Assembly: GCA_017355425.1 (NCBI GenBank)
Contig: CP070233.1
Span: forward strand, 3,699,501 to 3,763,500
Reading direction: 5' to 3'
Source: Dolichospermum sp. DET69
Lineage (GTDB): Bacteria > Cyanobacteriota > Cyanobacteriia > Cyanobacteriales > Nostocaceae
DNA length: 64,000 bases
The notes under the pieces were generated by a model. The model saw nothing but the letters and a program-made list of their open reading frames with translations. It did not search any database and had not been told where the DNA came from. The translations under genes were made by a program, and so were the position numbers. Each line of letters begins with the position of its first letter. Within the stretch, counting starts at the first letter, position 1. Positions 51,835-60,999 of this stretch are shown here, one piece after another.

Positions 51835-52605
51835 ATGAATCTACCCACTCGGAAACTAGGATTTGCACCCAATAACTGGGACGTAAATCAGTCATTTGCA
51901 GATATTACCCGTCCTGAAAAGACTCCACAAGCAGTTATTTTAGCCACAGAAACTAAAACTCTTCGTTGCGACTTATCCAAAGCTGCTATCATTGTTATTG
52001 ATATGCAAAATGATTTTTGTCATCCTGACGGTTGGTTGTCACACATTGGTGTAGATGTCACTCCTGCTCGTCAACCGATTGCACCTTTGCAACAATTATT
52101 ACCACAATTTCGGGCGGCTGGTGTACCTGTAATTTGGTTAAATTGGGCAAATCGTCCCGATTTACTCAATATTAGTGCTGGGTTAATGCACGTGTATAAT
52201 CCCACAGGGGAAGGTGTCGGATTAGGTGATTCCTTGCCCAGTAACGGTTCTAAGGTACTTATAAAGGGCAGTTGGGCTGCTGCGGTGGTAGAAGAACTAG
52301 AACAGCTACCAGAGGACATCCAGGTTGATAAATATCGCATGAGTGGATTTTGGGATACACATTTAGATAGTATTTTACGGAATTTGGGTATAACTACAAT
52401 ATTTTTTACTGGTGTAAATGCTGATCAATGTGTTTTATCAACTTTGTGTGATGCTAATTTTTTAGGATATGATTGTATTTTAGTCAAAGATTGTACTGCA
52501 ACAACTTCACCAGAATATTGTTGGTTAGCAACTTTATATAATGTGCAACAATGTTTCGGTTTTGTGACAGATTTGTCAGCAATTTTAACTGCAATTAATA
52601 ATTAA
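51835..52605 (+). CDS. isochorismatase-like cysteine hydrolase
   Basis: 256 residues. Catalytic triad: Asp in IVIDMQNDFCHPDG, Lys in VLIKGSWAAAVVEEL, Cys in TGVNADQCVLSTLC. The arrangement and length resemble the RutB/ureidoacrylate-type and N-carbamoyl-amide hydrolases rather than true isochorismatase. A TTG start 15 bp upstream is possible, but the ATG is preferred. The cupin gene starts 45 bp downstream, so one transcript and a shared small-molecule pathway are likely; the substrate is unknown. Confidence 0.85.
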   Translation: MNLPTRKLGFAPNNWDVNQSFADITRPEKTPQAVILATETKTLRCDLSKAAIIVIDMQNDFCHPDGWLSHIGVDVTPARQPIAPLQQLLPQFRAAGVPVIWLNWANRPDLLNISAGLMHVYNPTGEGVGLGDSLPSNGSKVLIKGSWAAAVVEELEQLPEDIQVDKYRMSGFWDTHLDSILRNLGITTIFFTGVNADQCVLSTLCDANFLGYDCILVKDCTATTSPEYCWLATLYNVQQCFGFVTDLSAILTAINN

Positions 52606-52650
52606 TTTAAATTGGTAGAGAATACCAATTACCAATTACCAATTAAGAAT

Positions 52651-53106
52651 ATGTACGATACTTGTTGTGTAATTCCCATTATCAAATCCCCCAAAGATTA
52701 TCAAGCATATCGAATTAGTCCCCATGACTCTAACCGATTAGCAATTATCTTTGATTCCACAAATGCTAATACTTCCTTAACTTGTTGTCTAGAAATATTT
52801 GATGTTGGTGGACAAACACCAGCAAATCGCCATCAATTCGCTGTAGAAATGTTTTTTATTCTCAAAGGAGAAGGCATAGCAATTTGTGATGGTAAGACAG
52901 TAAATATCAAAGCTGGAGATAGTTTGTTAGTGCCACCGACAGGTACACATTTGATTAGAAATACTGGTAAAGATCGTCTTTACGCATTAACAATTATGGT
53001 TCCTAATGAGGATTTTTCGGAATTAATTCGTCGTGGTGTTCCTGTAGAATTAGATGCTGAAGATATGACTGTTTTAGAAAGATTAGATTCTTTAAAGTTT
53101 TTTTAG
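52651..53106 (+). CDS. cupin-domain protein
   Basis: 151 residues from MYDTCCVIPIIKS. The cupin metal motifs are recognisable: motif 1 is GGQTPANRHQFAVEMFFILKG (His, Glu; the first His of the usual HxH is replaced) and motif 2 is PPTGTHLIRNTG (His). Possible roles are a small-molecule isomerase, dioxygenase or storage protein. The upstream part of the open frame is encoded by TACCAAT heptamer repeats, so the later Met is preferred. It is probably co-transcribed with the hydrolase. Confidence 0.82.
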   Translation: MYDTCCVIPIIKSPKDYQAYRISPHDSNRLAIIFDSTNANTSLTCCLEIFDVGGQTPANRHQFAVEMFFILKGEGIAICDGKTVNIKAGDSLLVPPTGTHLIRNTGKDRLYALTIMVPNEDFSELIRRGVPVELDAEDMTVLERLDSLKFF

Positions 53107-53179
53107 ATGATATCTATTTGAGAACGGGAATCAAGTAATCACGATATTTACGAGAAATCCAAGTTCTACACCTGAATGG

Positions 53180-54262
53180 TCAATATTCTTTTAATATTTC
53201 TTCTTTGATAAATTGATTCATTAATTTATCAAAGAGTTCTTTTGTCATTGGAGAAATTTTTGTCCCGATTCTTTGGATTTCTTCTTGTTTCCAAAGTGGT
53301 TCTTGTATCTGCATATAAGGATGATATATTTCAGTATATCTATATGCTATTTTTTCTGATTTTGATGCTTTTAATGATTCCTTTGTGGCGGTTGAATCAT
53401 GATACATTCCTCTTACTTTGAAATTTTTTTGAATTATTTCTGTGATTTCTCCAACTGAAATATTTTTCGGATTTACTAAATTGTAAGTTTTTCCCAGACA
53501 ACAACTTTTTTTTATATCTACACAGGCATTAATTACTTCATTTATGGGGATTAAATTTTTAGTTATTTCTGGAGAACCAATAAGCCTTATATTTAATTCA
53601 AGTTCTGTCTCTGAATATTTCAAGTGCTTTAAAAATTTTTCTTGTGAACCAAATTGAGATATTATAACTTTCATTAAGGTTAAAGCATATCCATAAACCA
53701 TTCTTGTTTGTTTTTTTGCTGTATAAGTTTTTGAATCTCCCATGATGATACTTGGCCTAATAATAGTTATAGGCAATTTAGATTCATAGACTATTTTTTC
53801 AGAAAGATTTTTTGTTTCTTCATAAGGGTTGTTGAATCCTTCTGTAGGTTCAAATCTATTTTCTGGAACTTCTTCTAGGGTTTTTCCGGAAATATACGCA
53901 GTACTCATATAAAAAAAGTTTTTTAAGTGAGGTATTTTGTTGGCAAAATTAATTATATTTTCAGTTCCTAGTGTGTTTGTTTCTTTTGTTTGATCATATT
54001 TTGAGTCTTGAAAACTTGTAGAAGCTGCCAAATGCCAAATTTGATCTATATCTATGTGACTTTTTATTCCTAAATTTGGCAGAGTAATATCTCCTTCTAC
54101 ATAAGTAATTCTTTCTTGGTTAAGGTCTTTGAAAATTTCTTTAGCATTGTCTATATTTCTTACTAACAAATAAAATTTATCTTCTGGAAAAATTTTATAA
54201 AATTCTTTAATTAAGTCTGTTCCTAAGAATCCTGTTGAACCTGTAATAAATAGAGTTGTCAT
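53180..54262 (-). CDS. extended SDR, thioester-reductase/male-sterility type
   Basis: 360 residues. The N-terminal Rossmann fold TLFITGSTGFLGTDLIKEF (TGxxGxxG) is followed by IWHLAASTSF, a catalytic-type YxxxK in NPYEETKNLSEK, and IIRPSIIMGDSK. This matches the NAD(P)-dependent SDR_e group of fatty acyl/thioester reductases. It lies divergently 260 bp from a sulfotransferase and cysC, suggesting a reductive step on a lipid or polyketide that is also sulfated. The substrate is unknown. Confidence 0.82.
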   Translation of the reverse strand: MTTLFITGSTGFLGTDLIKEFYKIFPEDKFYLLVRNIDNAKEIFKDLNQERITYVEGDITLPNLGIKSHIDIDQIWHLAASTSFQDSKYDQTKETNTLGTENIINFANKIPHLKNFFYMSTAYISGKTLEEVPENRFEPTEGFNNPYEETKNLSEKIVYESKLPITIIRPSIIMGDSKTYTAKKQTRMVYGYALTLMKVIISQFGSQEKFLKHLKYSETELELNIRLIGSPEITKNLIPINEVINACVDIKKSCCLGKTYNLVNPKNISVGEITEIIQKNFKVRGMYHDSTATKESLKASKSEKIAYRYTEIYHPYMQIQEPLWKQEEIQRIGTKISPMTKELFDKLMNQFIKEEILKEY

Positions 54263-54520
54263 TTTTACTTCTAGTATTTATAGATTTTCTATAGAAGACA
54301 AGCATTGCAATTTTCCGCTTTATACGTAAAATTACAGTTATTCATTCATTACAGGTATACCGTACCACATTTATCACCAAAGATCAATACTCCTAGTTGT
54401 AAAATAAATTTTTTCAATCATCTGCTTCGTATGTTTAAGCATACACAATGTGCTAAAGTTGCAGAACCGTTCAAACAATCAATTTCTTACATACAAATAT
54501 TCAACCGTTGAAAAATTTTT

Positions 54521-55744
54521 ATGAATAAATCAGTTGGTTTTGACCTCAAACCGTTACCTTTTTGGTTAAAAGTTCCAACTGTTCTTGCAAAAGAACTTGG
54601 AATCGCTTTTCCCCGTTTAACTCCTGAAAATTTGATTAAAGCAGCATCTCGCAATGCCTCTTTACCAGCTTGTTTACCTGCAAATGTTGAAGAAGCTCTG
54701 GAAGTTCTGTGTCGCTCTTTGACTGATGATGCTCAATTGCATTGGTTTGGGAAAATGAATTATTGGAACATGATTGTCACTGGATTATCTGGACTTCTAG
54801 AGGTTGAACAGGCTTTTGTAGATGATCCTTCACTGATTAATACAAAACTAATTAATCCATTAATTGTTGTTGGTTTACCCCGAAGTGGAACAACCTTTTT
54901 GCATCGTCTTTTAAGTTGTCCAGAAAATGCAAAAGGCATTGAGTTATATAGACATTTGTATCCTGTAGCAAAACAGCCGGATCTTCGCAAATTATATGCT
55001 TTTGCCATATTTGAACCTTTTACCATTGCTAGTAGTGTATATAACATGGATGCAATTCATTATATGCGTCCTAATCTACCAGAGGAATGTATTTTTAGTC
55101 TGCGTTTGAGCATTCAGTCTACGCTTTTTTGGTCTATAGCCCCTACCTATAGTTATCTTTCTTGGTTACTAGATCAAGATTTACGAGAAACCTATGAATT
55201 TTATCGTAAAGTATTGATTCTTTATCAAAAACAGCTACCAGGGAAATGCTTAACTCTTAAGTGTCCTGATCATGTTGCTTGGCTACCATCTCTTGTAGAG
55301 GCACTTCCAGAAGCCCATATTGTCCAAACTCATCGAGATCCATTAGAAACTCTGGCCAGCGATTGCAAACTAACTTTATCATTACATGGCTTGGCTACAG
55401 ATTCACTTGACTGGCGTAAAATAGTTAATCACGTTTATTTAAAAGAACGTACTTATGCACAAAGGTCTGTAGATTTTGCAAATTCAACCCAAGGACAAAA
55501 AGTTTTTCATGTAGACTATCGTAACCTGGTAAAAGATCCAGAAAATGTTGTTCATCAGATATATGAAAACACAGGTATTCCTTTCTCTGATCATGATTTA
55601 GAAACTGTAAAACAATACGTTTTAAGTAATAAAAAACATAAACACGGGCGTAATTCTTATAGTCTAGAACAGTTTGAGTTATCTCCTCAACAGGTCATGG
55701 ATACATTTAAGGATTATACAGATAGATTTATCAATAATCCTTAA
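54521..55744 (+). CDS. sulfotransferase
   Basis: 407 residues. It transfers sulfate from PAPS to a hydroxyl or amine acceptor. The 5'-phosphosulfate loop is VGLPRSGTTFLHRLL (PRSGTT at 120-125) and the 3'-phosphate segment is IVQTHRDPLETLASDCKL. The C-terminal domain is VFHVDYRNLVKDPENVVHQI. An N-terminal region of about 110 residues precedes the fold, as in the bacterial sulfotransferase group 3 type. An APS kinase gene follows 57 bp downstream and would provide PAPS, so the pair forms a dedicated sulfation unit. The acceptor is unknown. Confidence 0.88.
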   Translation: MNKSVGFDLKPLPFWLKVPTVLAKELGIAFPRLTPENLIKAASRNASLPACLPANVEEALEVLCRSLTDDAQLHWFGKMNYWNMIVTGLSGLLEVEQAFVDDPSLINTKLINPLIVVGLPRSGTTFLHRLLSCPENAKGIELYRHLYPVAKQPDLRKLYAFAIFEPFTIASSVYNMDAIHYMRPNLPEECIFSLRLSIQSTLFWSIAPTYSYLSWLLDQDLRETYEFYRKVLILYQKQLPGKCLTLKCPDHVAWLPSLVEALPEAHIVQTHRDPLETLASDCKLTLSLHGLATDSLDWRKIVNHVYLKERTYAQRSVDFANSTQGQKVFHVDYRNLVKDPENVVHQIYENTGIPFSDHDLETVKQYVLSNKKHKHGRNSYSLEQFELSPQQVMDTFKDYTDRFINNP

Positions 55745-55801
55745 GTTTAATACATTGTCGGTATAAACACTTGAAAAAGCAGATTTACGGATGAGGAAAA
55801 A

Positions 55802-56329
55802 ATGAAAAAATATGGTTTCATTTTATGGCTGACAGGACTGAGTGGTGCAGGTAAAACCACACTCACTCAAGGACTAGAATGCGAACTGAGGAAACGTGGT
55901 TGTCTGATTGAGATTCTAGATGGTGATGTTGTGAGAACAAATCTTTCCCACGGTTTAGGTTATAGCAAAGAAGACCGTAACACCAATATTCGTCGGATTG
56001 GTTTTGTCGCTAATCTACTTAGTCGAAATGGGATTGGGGTCATTGTTGCAGTAATTAGTCCCTATCGGGAAGTGAGAGATGAACTTCGGGAAACAACTAA
56101 TAACTTTATAGAGGTTTATGTTAATGCACCTCTTGCAGTTTGTGAGATGCGTGATGTCAAGGGATTATATGCTAAGGCAAGATCAGGAGAAATCAAAGGT
56201 TTGACAGGTATTGATGACCCTTATGAAGAACCGATAAATCCTGATATTGTTTGCTATTCTTCGCAAGAAACTATTGTTGAAAGTATTACTAAAGTAACCA
56301 CTTTTTTGGAGCAAGAGAATTATATTTGA
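55802..56329 (+). CDS. cysC: adenylylsulfate (APS) kinase
   Basis: 175 residues. Phosphorylates APS to PAPS. P-loop GLSGAGKTT at 12-20, substrate motif LDGDVVRTNLSHGLGYSKED, then IGFVANLLSRNG, the lid region GLYAKARSGEIKGLTGID and PYEEP. All segments of a functional CysC are present and the length is normal. A GATGAGG ribosome binding site precedes the ATG. It sits directly behind the sulfotransferase, so it may serve that enzyme rather than general sulfate assimilation. Confidence 0.93.
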   Translation: MKKYGFILWLTGLSGAGKTTLTQGLECELRKRGCLIEILDGDVVRTNLSHGLGYSKEDRNTNIRRIGFVANLLSRNGIGVIVAVISPYREVRDELRETTNNFIEVYVNAPLAVCEMRDVKGLYAKARSGEIKGLTGIDDPYEEPINPDIVCYSSQETIVESITKVTTFLEQENYI

Positions 56330-56368
56330 AACATATGTTGGGTGGGAAATTCCCACCAAAACCTTCCT

Positions 56369-57634
56369 CTATTTTTCAACAATGCCACCATTATCTATGG
56401 CACTATAAGTATCATTATTGACTAAACCCAACCAAGGATCAGAACTAGGAGTTAAAAACAATTCAGCATAAACTTTTTCATTCAATTGATTGACATCTGA
56501 TGTTTTATTTTCTTCTAAAAACCATTGATGAATTTGTCTGTGTAGCATATATTCGTTTTTGACTGTATCTAATGCCATAACAGTTTCAAAGTTACGAATT
56601 ACTTGAGATAAATTATTTTGATTTGTGGTATTTGGTAATTTTTTATCCTCAATTAAATTTATACTATTTTTATCAAGTTTAGCATCATTTCCATACAGTT
56701 TAGCTAAGTTATTCCAAGTTGCTTGGTCAAGAATTTCTGAAGTAGCTGCTGATGTTTCTGGTTGAATAGAATTAAGAATTGGTCTTTCAACTACTGATTT
56801 GGAAACTGCTAAAGAACCTGCTAATCTAGCGCTGGGAAGTGATCTAGAATTATTTACGCGGACTAAACGAGGTGGAGATTGAATACCTAATTTAGATAAA
56901 TCTGCTCTCCATTGGTTTTGAATATCATCAAGACGGCGGAGATGATATTGTTGTAATAATAAATTGTATCTTTCACCATTTTGGTTACTCAAATTTCTGG
57001 CTATTACTTCCGCTTGCTGGAGTTGTTTAAGAAAAGCTTTTGGTCCATAAAGTCCAGGAATGGCATCAATAGGACGACCAGAACTATCTAAAATGTAATG
57101 AATACTATTACCGGTGATTGTTCTTTCTAATTTGCGTCCGTCACCAAAATCAATTGTGACCTTAGGAACAGGACGAACTGTTTGCCAATGTAAGATAAAG
57201 TTATTTCTTAATTCTTGGGAAATTTCGGCATTTGGATATAATGCTACTCTGAAAAAACGGCTATTTGCACAACTGAGGTCTGTATCTAATCTTCCTAGTA
57301 ATCGTAAAGAAAGTATTGGTTTACCACTAATTTTAGCAACAGCTTTTGCTTGTTCTAAATCGGTATACCAATATAATTTGGAAGCATAACAATCTCGTTG
57401 TTGACACAATTGATCTAAAGCTGTTTTGATTTGTGGTTCAGGTGGAGATTTTAGGTTATTAATATGGGATTTGAGGAATGTTTGTAATCCTGTCTCTCCT
57501 TGTGTCCGTAATTTTGTCACTTCTTCAGATAGTTTAGATCTGTTTAATTCGATATTTTGAGGATAACCTGCTGGTGAAAAAATTAAACTGGCAAGAATGA
57601 AAACAAAGGGAATTTGCAAATTAGTCAGTTTCAT
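56369..57634 (-). CDS. secreted protein with thioredoxin-like domain
   Basis: 421 residues from MKLTNLQIPFVFILASLIFS, a signal peptide cleaved near AGYPQN. The middle region (YTDLEQAKAVAKISGKPILS, FRVALYPNAEISQELRNNFI, DSSGRPIDAIPGLYGPKAFL) looks like a thioredoxin-fold domain of the DUF255 type, but the usual CxxC is missing. The C-terminal half has no recognisable domain. The open frame begins upstream at 57679, overlapping the next gene; the internal Met starts 17 bp past that gene's stop. It is likely in an operon with the SDR gene upstream. Function unknown. Confidence 0.65.
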   Translation of the reverse strand: MKLTNLQIPFVFILASLIFSPAGYPQNIELNRSKLSEEVTKLRTQGETGLQTFLKSHINNLKSPPEPQIKTALDQLCQQRDCYASKLYWYTDLEQAKAVAKISGKPILSLRLLGRLDTDLSCANSRFFRVALYPNAEISQELRNNFILHWQTVRPVPKVTIDFGDGRKLERTITGNSIHYILDSSGRPIDAIPGLYGPKAFLKQLQQAEVIARNLSNQNGERYNLLLQQYHLRRLDDIQNQWRADLSKLGIQSPPRLVRVNNSRSLPSARLAGSLAVSKSVVERPILNSIQPETSAATSEILDQATWNNLAKLYGNDAKLDKNSINLIEDKKLPNTTNQNNLSQVIRNFETVMALDTVKNEYMLHRQIHQWFLEENKTSDVNQLNEKVYAELFLTPSSDPWLGLVNNDTYSAIDNGGIVEK

Positions 57635-57651
57635 ATTTTTTGCTCTCTTTT

Positions 57652-58458
57652 TTATAATTGTGAAAAAAGATTTTGCCAATCAATAATAGTTGGTCTATCT
57701 CCTTGATTTACCATTTCAAAAACTTTATTAGTGGAACTTTGATAAGATAAACTTTCTACACAAGCTGCGGCTACATCAATCCGGCTGGTATCCCCTGAAA
57801 GTGTGTCTCCTGTTCCGAAAACGACGTTTAATTTACCTTCACTTGTGGCTTTGAGTAAGGTATTGAGATCATAGGATGTATAGGGTCCATCAGTTAAACG
57901 TCCTGGACGAATGATAGTATAAGATATTCCTGAATTAATAATAGCTTGTTCGCCTTTTTCTTTAGCATCAAGCACACCAAAAAGATTGAGAATACTAAAA
58001 GGAAATTGATGTTTGCGAAGAATACCGCAAGAAGAAACAAACACGAAGCGGTTTAAGTTTTTTGGTGCTGCTGAGATCAGATTAATTACACCTTGAGTAT
58101 CAACTTTAGTGGGGGTATTTTTCGCTTTATCTTCTAGGAATTGGGGATTAAATACACTGATTCCTAATTCGATAATGTTGGGAGTTTGGTTAAATTCCCA
58201 TCTTGCAGAAGGAAAAGCGGTAGTTCCTGTACAACAAATAATAGAGGTGATATTTGCCATTGTGGCTGTGAGAGCGCTGGGTTGACAAATATCACCAATA
58301 ACAATTTCTACTTTGTCGTTAAACATTTTTGTGGCTTTTTCTGCATTCCTGGTAAGAATCCGCACTGGTAAGCCTTTTTCTAATAGTTTACCAACTACAA
58401 GTTGTCCAACTCCACCGGTAGAACCGACAACCAAGATGAGATTTTCACTAGTATTCAT
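57652..58458 (-). CDS. atypical SDR, NAD(P)-binding protein
   Basis: 268 residues with the atypical-SDR pattern: ILVVGSTGGVGQLVVGKLLE (GxxGxxG), RILTRNAEKA, VIGDICQP, FVFVSSCGILRKHQFP, YTIIRPGRLTDGPY. Relatives act as plastid/cyanobacterial assembly factors or reductases. No canonical YxxxK is seen. The downstream gene (secreted protein) follows within 20 bp, and a hypothetical gene lies 29 bp upstream on the same strand, so three genes probably form one unit. Confidence 0.82.
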   Translation of the reverse strand: MNTSENLILVVGSTGGVGQLVVGKLLEKGLPVRILTRNAEKATKMFNDKVEIVIGDICQPSALTATMANITSIICCTGTTAFPSARWEFNQTPNIIELGISVFNPQFLEDKAKNTPTKVDTQGVINLISAAPKNLNRFVFVSSCGILRKHQFPFSILNLFGVLDAKEKGEQAIINSGISYTIIRPGRLTDGPYTSYDLNTLLKATSEGKLNVVFGTGDTLSGDTSRIDVAAACVESLSYQSSTNKVFEMVNQGDRPTIIDWQNLFSQL

Positions 58459-58487
58459 AAATGGAAACTTTTTTGTATAGGGTATAT

Positions 58488-58949
58488 TTAATCTACAACA
58501 ATTTTGGTTTTACCTTTATGTCCATGAATTAATTGAATTTGTTCCCATCCTTCACTATACCAGGCTGTTGATTTAGGTGCTTTTAACCATTGCATAACGG
58601 CAATATTAGCAGAATTGGGACTAAAATCTGGATGATAAAGTTGAAAGTAACATCCTATAGCAACTATCCCAATGCCGCTGATACCTGTCACATCTTTATC
58701 TCTTATTAGTTTAAAACTTTGGAGATGATAACCATCTAGCGAGGTTTCTGCAAATACTAATTTTCTGCCTCTTTTATTTTGCAATTGTTGAAAAGAGGGA
58801 AAACATGGGAAAGTGGCATGACTGGAATGTGGTAATCTTCTAGCGATCGCTACTTGTCCATCTGGTAAAATAAAACCACCACCGATAATCTGTTGTAATG
58901 GTTTTGCTTCAGGTTCAATTAACCAAAATGTTTGCTGTTTTAGTTCCAT
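58488..58949 (-). CDS. conserved hypothetical protein
   Basis: 153 residues, soluble: IGGGFILPDGQVAIARRLPH, RKLVFAETSLDGYHLQSFKL, ISGIGIVAIGCYFQLYHPD and WEQIQLIHGHKGKTKIVVD. The last segment could bind nucleic acid or simply be a basic strand. I recognise no domain. It is first in the three-gene minus-strand unit with the SDR and the secreted protein. Confidence 0.65.
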   Translation of the reverse strand: MELKQQTFWLIEPEAKPLQQIIGGGFILPDGQVAIARRLPHSSHATFPCFPSFQQLQNKRGRKLVFAETSLDGYHLQSFKLIRDKDVTGISGIGIVAIGCYFQLYHPDFSPNSANIAVMQWLKAPKSTAWYSEGWEQIQLIHGHKGKTKIVVD

Positions 58950-59032
58950 AAAGATATTTTTTTAATCGCTATTTTTATTTTATCAGTAATGCGTTAAAAT
59001 TTTAATTACTCATTTCTATCGGTTAAAAATTT

Positions 59033-60184
59033 ATGGTTAAGAAAATTCGCCGTTTACCAAGTTTGAGAAAGAAGTCACACGGTAAGAAATTTTATCATGA
59101 ACCAGGAACTGCACCAGGAACAATTATTGTTGATGAGAATGCGGAACAACCAATTATTTTTTTAATTGACTATAACCAAACTGAACTCATTCAAAAGCAA
59201 ATCAGTTACCCGGAAGAATGTCTTAACTATTTGGATACAGAATCTGTTTCTTGGGTAGATGTTCAAGGTTTAGGAAATCAAGATATTTTACACCGTTTAG
59301 GTCAATCTTTTGATTTACATCCTCTGGTTTTAGAAGATATTGTCAACATGGTAGAACGGCCAAAAATTGAGGATTATGAAGATCAACTAGTGATTATTGC
59401 CCACATGGTTGTACCTAATAATAATACTGGCAGTTTTTACAGTGAGCAAGTAAGTTTAGTTTTAGGAAAATATTATGTATTGACAGTTCAAGAAGAACCG
59501 GAACATGATTGTTTTGATGGAGTTAGGACGAGAATTCATAAAAATAAAGGTATTATCCGCAGACAGGGAAGTGATTATTTAGCTTATTCTTTATTAGATG
59601 CAATTATTGATGGATTTTTCCCGGTTTTAGAACTTTATGGGGAACGGATTGATGAGTTAGAAGAGGAAGTAATTATTAATCCTAGTCAACAAACATTACA
59701 AAAAATATATCAAATTAGGCGGGAATTATTGCAACTACGTCGGGCAATTTGGCCACAAAGAGATGCAATTAATTCTTTGATTAGAGATGGGAGTGAATTA
59801 ATTAGTGATGATGTGAGAATTTATCTACGAGACTGCTATGATCATGCAGTGCAAGTGATGGATATAGTGGAAACTTATCGAGAATTAGTTGCTGGGTTAA
59901 TGGATGTGTATTTATCGGCAGTTAGCAATAAAATGAATGAGATTATGAAACTGCTAACGGTGGTTTCTTCTATTTTTATTCCTTTGACTTTCATTGCTGG
60001 AGTGTATGGGATGAATTTCAATACCGAAAAATCACCGCACAATATGCCCGAATTAAGTTGGTATTGGGGCTACCCCCTATGTTTAGGAGCAATGGCGTTA
60101 ATTGCGATGAGTCTGCTATACTTTTTTTGGCGGCGGGGTTGGCTGACTAATGCTGTTAATTTCCAAAAAGATTCTCACCGCTAA
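59033..60184 (+). CDS. corA: magnesium/cobalt transporter CorA
   Basis: 383 residues of the 2-TM GxN family. A large cytosolic N-terminal domain (about 1-310) contains the long helices (ELYGERIDELEEEVIINPSQ). The C-terminal pore region has ISSIFIPLTFIAGVYGMNFN with the YGMN selectivity signature, and the second membrane segment LCLGAMALIAMSLLYFFW. The protein works as a pentamer in the inner membrane. The stop codon lies inside the first unit of a tandem repeat (60181 onward). Length and motifs are normal. Confidence 0.94.
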   Translation: MVKKIRRLPSLRKKSHGKKFYHEPGTAPGTIIVDENAEQPIIFLIDYNQTELIQKQISYPEECLNYLDTESVSWVDVQGLGNQDILHRLGQSFDLHPLVLEDIVNMVERPKIEDYEDQLVIIAHMVVPNNNTGSFYSEQVSLVLGKYYVLTVQEEPEHDCFDGVRTRIHKNKGIIRRQGSDYLAYSLLDAIIDGFFPVLELYGERIDELEEEVIINPSQQTLQKIYQIRRELLQLRRAIWPQRDAINSLIRDGSELISDDVRIYLRDCYDHAVQVMDIVETYRELVAGLMDVYLSAVSNKMNEIMKLLTVVSSIFIPLTFIAGVYGMNFNTEKSPHNMPELSWYWGYPLCLGAMALIAMSLLYFFWRRGWLTNAVNFQKDSHR

Positions 60185-60419
60185 AATCTATAAAATCACA
60201 GTTGAGACAATTTAATCAGTCTGAACTATGATTCTTGTGATCAAGATGATTTTGATGATTTATTTAAGAACAAGTTCTCATCATCTTCATCGCTAAAATC
60301 TATAAAATAGAGACGTTAATCAGTCTGAACTATGATGCTTGTGATCAAGATGATTTTGATGATTTATTTAAGAACAAGTTCTCATCATCTTCATCGCTAA
60401 AATCTATAAAATAGAGACG
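60181..60419 (+). repeat. tandem duplication behind corA
   Basis: Units starting CTAAAATCTATAAAAT at 60181, 60293 and 60397 (periods 112 and 104 bp; the third is partial). Each unit ends in a hairpin-prone stretch with AGAACAAGTTCT and flanking GATGAT/ATCATC arms, possibly a duplicated terminator-like structure. Confidence 0.85.
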
Positions 60420-60451
60420 TTTACTTAAACATCTCTAGGTGGTGAATGCAA

Positions 60452-60568
60452 TTAAATAACAGGAGCAGCTGTAAATATAAACCACAGCAATAATGCTAAA
60501 GCCAAGACACCTATTTTCACAAGCAAATAGGTATAAGCATGAGGGATAAGCAAATTTTGGGTTGTCAT
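60452..60568 (-). CDS. 38-residue single-span membrane protein
   Basis: A short gene: MTTQNLLIPHAYTYLLVKIG followed by a strongly hydrophobic segment (VLALALLLWFIFTAAPVI). A good ribosome binding site (AGAGG, 6 nt before the ATG) supports translation. Size and topology are those of the small subunits of photosystem, cytochrome b6f or NDH-1 complexes, but I cannot match it to one with certainty. It lies between corA and hemE, antisense to both. Confidence 0.6.
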   Translation of the reverse strand: MTTQNLLIPHAYTYLLVKIGVLALALLLWFIFTAAPVI

Positions 60569-60999
60569 ATTCTACCTCTACTTACTAGCAATTAACTAGT
60601 TATTTAACGGAAGGAGTCTTTTTTAATCTTTATTTTCCTATACTTCTATTATTGCTTAAAAATGAGTGATATAGATGATGGGAAAAGTTTTGTTAATATT
60701 TCTTAGCTTGATTTAGCATTTTGTCAGATTCTGAAAAATCAGCCGAAAAACTGCTATAAATCTCAATTTTTCCCAATGTGCTGAACCAAATAACAAAAAG
60801 TTGTTTGATCTGTGTTTAGGAGTATTAATCATGAAATTTAGTGACTCCTGACTGGGCGCAGGCCCTGCGCCCCTACTATTACGTTTTATTAAGTTAAATC
60901 AAGCAACCTTAAAACATAGATAGGTAGACAGATCAACGGTAATCTGAGGATGGTAAGCTAAAGAGTGAAATATAAAAGTGACTTAGGACCAAGTGTTAA
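60569..60999. other. intergenic region upstream of hemE
   Basis: Holds the hemE promoter region. A 19-bp G+C palindrome GGGCGCAGGCCCTGCGCCC (60854-60872) stands out in AT-rich surroundings and is flanked by CCTACTATTA. No clear operator or riboswitch. Confidence 0.5.
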
